Below, piece by piece: positions 61,391 to 64,000 of a DNA stretch of 64,000 bases (positions within the stretch are counted from its first letter, which is position 1; each line of letters opens with the position of its first letter). The stretch covers positions 558,001 through 622,000 of the forward strand of contig NZ_JASZYG010000001.1 in NCBI RefSeq assembly GCF_030317105.1. Reading direction: 5' to 3'. Below the pieces are notes generated by a model, which did no database searches, was not told the DNA's origin, and was given only the letters and a program-made list of their open reading frames with translations. Source of the DNA: Variovorax brevis (lineage in GTDB: Bacteria; Pseudomonadota; Gammaproteobacteria; Burkholderiales; Burkholderiaceae_C). Both the position numbers and the translations under genes were made by a program.

Positions 61391-62328
61391 TTCTTCATTC
61401 GTGCGCGCGGAGCCGGCGCCGTTGCTTCTTCATCAACGACCTTTTTGGGCGCGCGCTTGGCGCCCTTGGAGGCACCCGCGCCGGCCAAGGCCGTGACGTT
61501 GGCGCCGGCCGGCTTGGCGGCCGCGGTCTTCTTCGCCGGCTCGGGCTTGGCGGCGGTGCGCGACAGGCTGGCGCGCAGCATCTCCGTGAGGTCGATGACT
61601 TCGCCGCCGGAGCGGTCCTCGGCATGTTCCATCGCCACGACCTCCTCGCCAGCGATCTTGGCGTCGATGGCAGCCAGGATGCGCTTCTTTTCCTCGTCCT
61701 CGAAAAGTGTCGGGTCGTAGGTGTCGGTGGAAATCTGGTCGATCAGTTGAAGTGCCAGCTTCAGTTCGGCCGCGGACGGCGTCGATTGCTCGATGTCCAG
61801 GTCCTTGAGCGAGCGCACTTCCTCGGCATACAGGAGTTGCTGCAGCACCAGTCCCTCGTCGCTCGCGCGCACCTGCACGACGTACTGCTTGGACTTCCAC
61901 GCCCACTTGGCCAAGGCGCAGCGGCCGCTGTCGAGCATGGCGGCCTTCAGCAGGTTGTAGGGCTTGCCGCCGCGCTTGTCGGGCGCCAGGAAGTAGGCCT
62001 TGTCGAAATAGATCGGATCGATGGCGCTCACCGGAATGAAGGAGACGATGTCGATCACGTGGCTGCCGCCGTCTTCGAGTGCCTTCAATTCCTCGGGCTG
62101 GAAGATCACGTAGCGGTCTTTCTCGAACTCGTAGCCCTTGACCATTTCGGAGCGCGGCACCACCGACTGGTCCTTCTCGGAAACGTATTGCTGCTTGACG
62201 CGCGAACCGTCCTTGGCCAGCAGGTTGAACCGGACCGACGCCGAGCTTTCGGTGGCCGAATACAGCTTGACCGGAATCGAGACCAATCCGAAACCAAGCG
62301 ACAGCGAAGCGATCGAGCGTGCAGCCAT
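61387..62328 (-). CDS. ku: non-homologous end-joining protein Ku (paralogue 1)
   Basis: A 313-residue Ku homodimer-type protein that binds DNA double-strand ends and recruits LigD. The Ku core begins SIASLSLGFGLVSIPVKLYSATESS and contains VSEKDQSVVPRSEMVKGYEFEKDRYVIF and IDPIYFDKAYFLAPDKRGGKPYNLLKAAM. The C-terminal tail after about 255 is Ala/Lys/Pro-rich and basic (GAKRAPKK), typical of DNA-binding extensions. GAGG lies 7 nt before the ATG at 62328; an upstream ATG at 62340 is in frame but has a poorer site. It is divergent from ku2. Confidence 0.94.
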   Translation of the reverse strand: MAARSIASLSLGFGLVSIPVKLYSATESSASVRFNLLAKDGSRVKQQYVSEKDQSVVPRSEMVKGYEFEKDRYVIFQPEELKALEDGGSHVIDIVSFIPVSAIDPIYFDKAYFLAPDKRGGKPYNLLKAAMLDSGRCALAKWAWKSKQYVVQVRASDEGLVLQQLLYAEEVRSLKDLDIEQSTPSAAELKLALQLIDQISTDTYDPTLFEDEEKKRILAAIDAKIAGEEVVAMEHAEDRSGGEVIDLTEMLRASLSRTAAKPEPAKKTAAAKPAGANVTALAGAGASKGAKRAPKKVVDEEATAPAPRARMKK

Positions 62329-62514
62329 GGACGTCCTCATCGGGAAGCGGAGATGCAAGCTTGCCACTTTTTGCGGCTCGCGAGAACTTTTGGACGCATA
62401 TACCCCTGCAAGCTGTTGCGTAGCGGCCAAGTCCTGCAAGGGATGACGCCCTGGTCCGCCTTGTCCGCCGCTGGCTGGCGATCAGAGTGCCAAGGGTCCA
62501 CGAAGGAGCCCTGC

Positions 62515-62571
62515 ATGACGATCGACCCCACCAACACCGCCCTGCCTTGGCCACGCGAAAGGAGCGCCTGA
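62515..62571 (+). CDS. 18-residue leader ORF upstream of ku2
   Basis: AAGGAG lies 6 nt before the ATG at 62515. The peptide MTIDPTNTALPWPRERSA ends at TGA 62569-62571, two bases before the ku2 ATG. The ribosome site of ku2 (AAAGGAG) lies inside it, so translation of the leader would open or block that site. There are no homology grounds; it is proposed from the signals alone. Confidence 0.45.
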   Translation: MTIDPTNTALPWPRERSA

Positions 62572-62573
62572 CC

Positions 62574-63494
62574 ATGGCCACCGGAAGCCGCACCCTCTGG
62601 AAAGGCGCCATCACCTTCGGCCTCGTCCACATTCCCGTGGGCCTGCACGTTGCGAGCACCGAGCAAGGCGTGGACTTCGACTGGCTCGACAAGCGCAGCA
62701 TGGACCCGGTCGGCTACAAGCGCATCAACAAGAAGACCGGCAAGGAAATCGGGAGCAAGGACATCGTCAAGGGCGTCGAATACGAAGACGGCAAGTACGT
62801 CGTTCTCTCGGCCGACGAGATCGAGGCGGTGTATCCCCGCACCACGCAAACCATCGAGATCCAGCGCTTCGTCGAGGCCAGCGAAATTCCCTTCGTGTAC
62901 CTCGAGCGGCCCTACTACGTCGCGCCGATCAACCGCGGGCAGAAGGTCTACGCGCTGCTGCGCGAAGTGCTGGTGAAAACCGGCAAGGTCGGGCTCGCGA
63001 AAGTCGTGATCTCCACCAAGCAACACCTGGCCGTTTTGATTCCTTCGGGCCGCGCGCTCGTGCTCAACCTGCTGCGCTGGGGCGACGAGGTGAAGTCGAT
63101 GGAAGGCCTGGACCTTCCCGCGGCCGGCGCCAAGGGCGCCAACCTCACGGCCGCCGAGATGAAGATGGCCGAGCAACTCGTCAGCTCCATGAGCGGCAAG
63201 TGGAAGCCCGAGGACTTCAAGGACGAGTTCAAGCACGAGGTCATGAAGCTGGTCGACAAGAAGGTCAAGGCCGGCAAGACCGAAACCGTGATCCAGCCGG
63301 AAGAGGAAGCGCCGTCCGAAGGCGCGGAAGTCATCGACTTGACGGAACTGCTGGCGCGCAGCCTGAAAGGCGGCAAGGCCGGTAAGGCCAGCGCCAAGCC
63401 GGCGGCGAAGAGCGCACCGGCAAAGAAGACTGCGGCACGCAAGAAATCGCCGGGTTCAAAGACAGCAGAGCCAAAATCGCGCAAAGTCGCGTGA
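62574..63494 (+). CDS. ku: non-homologous end-joining protein Ku (paralogue 2)
   Basis: A 306-residue Ku protein distinct from the first. The core reads TLWKGAITFGLVHIPVGLHVASTEQGVDFDWLDKRSMDPVGYKRINKKTGKEI and VYLERPYYVAPINRGQKVYALLREVL; the tail from about 265 is very Lys/Ala-rich (KPAAKSAPAKKTAARKK). GGAG lies about 8 nt before the ATG at 62574. The sequences of the two Ku proteins differ widely even in the core, so they are old paralogues and may form heterodimers or act in different conditions. The xth-like gene follows after 21 bp. Confidence 0.94.
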   Translation: MATGSRTLWKGAITFGLVHIPVGLHVASTEQGVDFDWLDKRSMDPVGYKRINKKTGKEIGSKDIVKGVEYEDGKYVVLSADEIEAVYPRTTQTIEIQRFVEASEIPFVYLERPYYVAPINRGQKVYALLREVLVKTGKVGLAKVVISTKQHLAVLIPSGRALVLNLLRWGDEVKSMEGLDLPAAGAKGANLTAAEMKMAEQLVSSMSGKWKPEDFKDEFKHEVMKLVDKKVKAGKTETVIQPEEEAPSEGAEVIDLTELLARSLKGGKAGKASAKPAAKSAPAKKTAARKKSPGSKTAEPKSRKVA

Positions 63495-63515
63495 CCCCAT
63501 CACGCCGGCTGAACG

Positions 63516-64000
63516 ATGCGCATCGCGACCTGGAACATCAACAACGTATTGACCCGCCTGCCCCAATTGCTGGCTTGGCTCGACGTGACCGCGCCCGACG
63601 TGGCGTGCCTGCAGGAGCTCAAGTGCACCAGCAAGGACTTTCCGTTGGCGGCACTGAGGGAAGCCGGCTACGGCGCCATCGTTCACGGCCAGAAGACCTG
63701 GAACGGCGTCGCGATCCTGGCCAAGGGCGACGCGCCGATCGAGACGCGGCGCGGCTTGCCCGGTGACCCGGACGCCACGCAAAGCCGTTACCTCGAAGCG
63801 GCGGTGAACGGCGTGATCGTCGGCTGTCTCTACTCGCCGAACGGCAACCCGCAGCCCGGCCCCAAGTTCGACTACAAGCTCGCTTGGTCCGAGCGGCTCA
63901 ACAAGCACGCCGCAGCGCTGCGCAAGACGGGCCATCCCGTCGTGCTGGCGGGCGATTACAACGTCGTCCCGACCGACCGCGACATCTACTCAATGGCCTC
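63516..64000 (+). CDS. xth: exodeoxyribonuclease III family protein (partial, C-terminus off window)
   Basis: The first 161 residues of an AP endonuclease/3'-exonuclease. It begins MRIATWNINNVLTRLPQLLAWLD and has VACLQELKCTSKDFP (metal-binding Glu), YGAIVHGQKTWNGVAILAK, GCLYSPNGNPQPGPKFDYKLAW and VVLAGDYNVVPTDRDIY (catalytic Asp and Asn). The frame is open at the window end. Its place after ku2 fits a DNA-break repair locus. Confidence 0.93.
   Translation, partial: MRIATWNINNVLTRLPQLLAWLDVTAPDVACLQELKCTSKDFPLAALREAGYGAIVHGQKTWNGVAILAKGDAPIETRRGLPGDPDATQSRYLEAAVNGVIVGCLYSPNGNPQPGPKFDYKLAWSERLNKHAAALRKTGHPVVLAGDYNVVPTDRDIYSMA

Overview
The window is about two thirds G+C and densely packed, with many 1-4 nt gene overlaps. 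It reads as chromosome of a Comamonadaceae bacterium, most likely Variovorax or a close relative. Pointers to this are the abundance of TRAP and ABC uptake systems, polyhydroxybutyrate (PHB) and ketone-body genes, LysR/AraC/LacI regulators and GGxVxGL-type lipoproteins. No rRNA, tRNA, integrase, transposase, phage structural gene or CRISPR array was recognised. No stretch longer than 300 bases lacks a gene. The longest gaps (16524-16778, 24243-24494, 35899-36153, 38956-39166, 40175-40379) are intergenic regions, three of them between divergent genes; the one at 35899-36153 holds a structured repeat and the one at 38956-39166 a hairpin and possible small ORF.

Left part (1-16.5 kb): an NMT1-type ABC importer operon on the minus strand (permease cut by the window edge); a small membrane protein; a DUF2239-MATE pair behind a strong AT-rich promoter; an orphan MNT-type nucleotidyltransferase whose usual HEPN partner position is filled by a REP pair; then a tight seven-gene minus-strand operon (15899 to 5908). 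That operon codes for a di-heme cytochrome c lipoprotein, a GMC flavin oxidoreductase, two unknown proteins, a DyP-type peroxidase, a catalase-like heme protein and an AcuI/YhdH-type reductase. It looks like a dedicated peroxide, lipid or xenobiotic oxidation system.

Middle (16-44 kb): universal stress protein, phosphoglucomutase, a Phd-like antitoxin/zeta-like kinase pair with a dyad operator, three MFS efflux pumps in a row, two related lipoproteins, an outer-membrane barrel, and a 1610-residue STAND (NACHT-type) NTPase with an N-terminal DUF4062 domain. The last resembles bacterial NLR-like defence proteins. It abuts one of two copies of a roughly 165-bp palindromic repeat family; the two copies flank ogt-lysR-MFS in opposite orientation. 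Next come patatin-acetoacetate decarboxylase-3-hydroxybutyrate dehydrogenase (ketone-body/PHB turnover), an AraC-controlled FAD oxidase/TPR pair and a putative-Ig lipoprotein.

Right part (44-64 kb): two complete TRAP transporters in tandem with a LacI regulator, a 2-hydroxyacid dehydrogenase and a lactonase-like amidohydrolase, which looks like an organic-acid or sugar-acid uptake and catabolic operon preceded by a 13-bp tandem repeat. Then yceH, several small stress or envelope proteins, a PHB-depolymerase-type esterase under a ribbon-helix-helix regulator with a clear operator, AsmA and YihY envelope genes, and a DNA-repair locus. The repair locus has two divergent Ku paralogues, a MerR-TPR protein overlapping ku1, a short SD-led leader ORF in front of ku2, and an ExoIII-type nuclease cut by the right edge.
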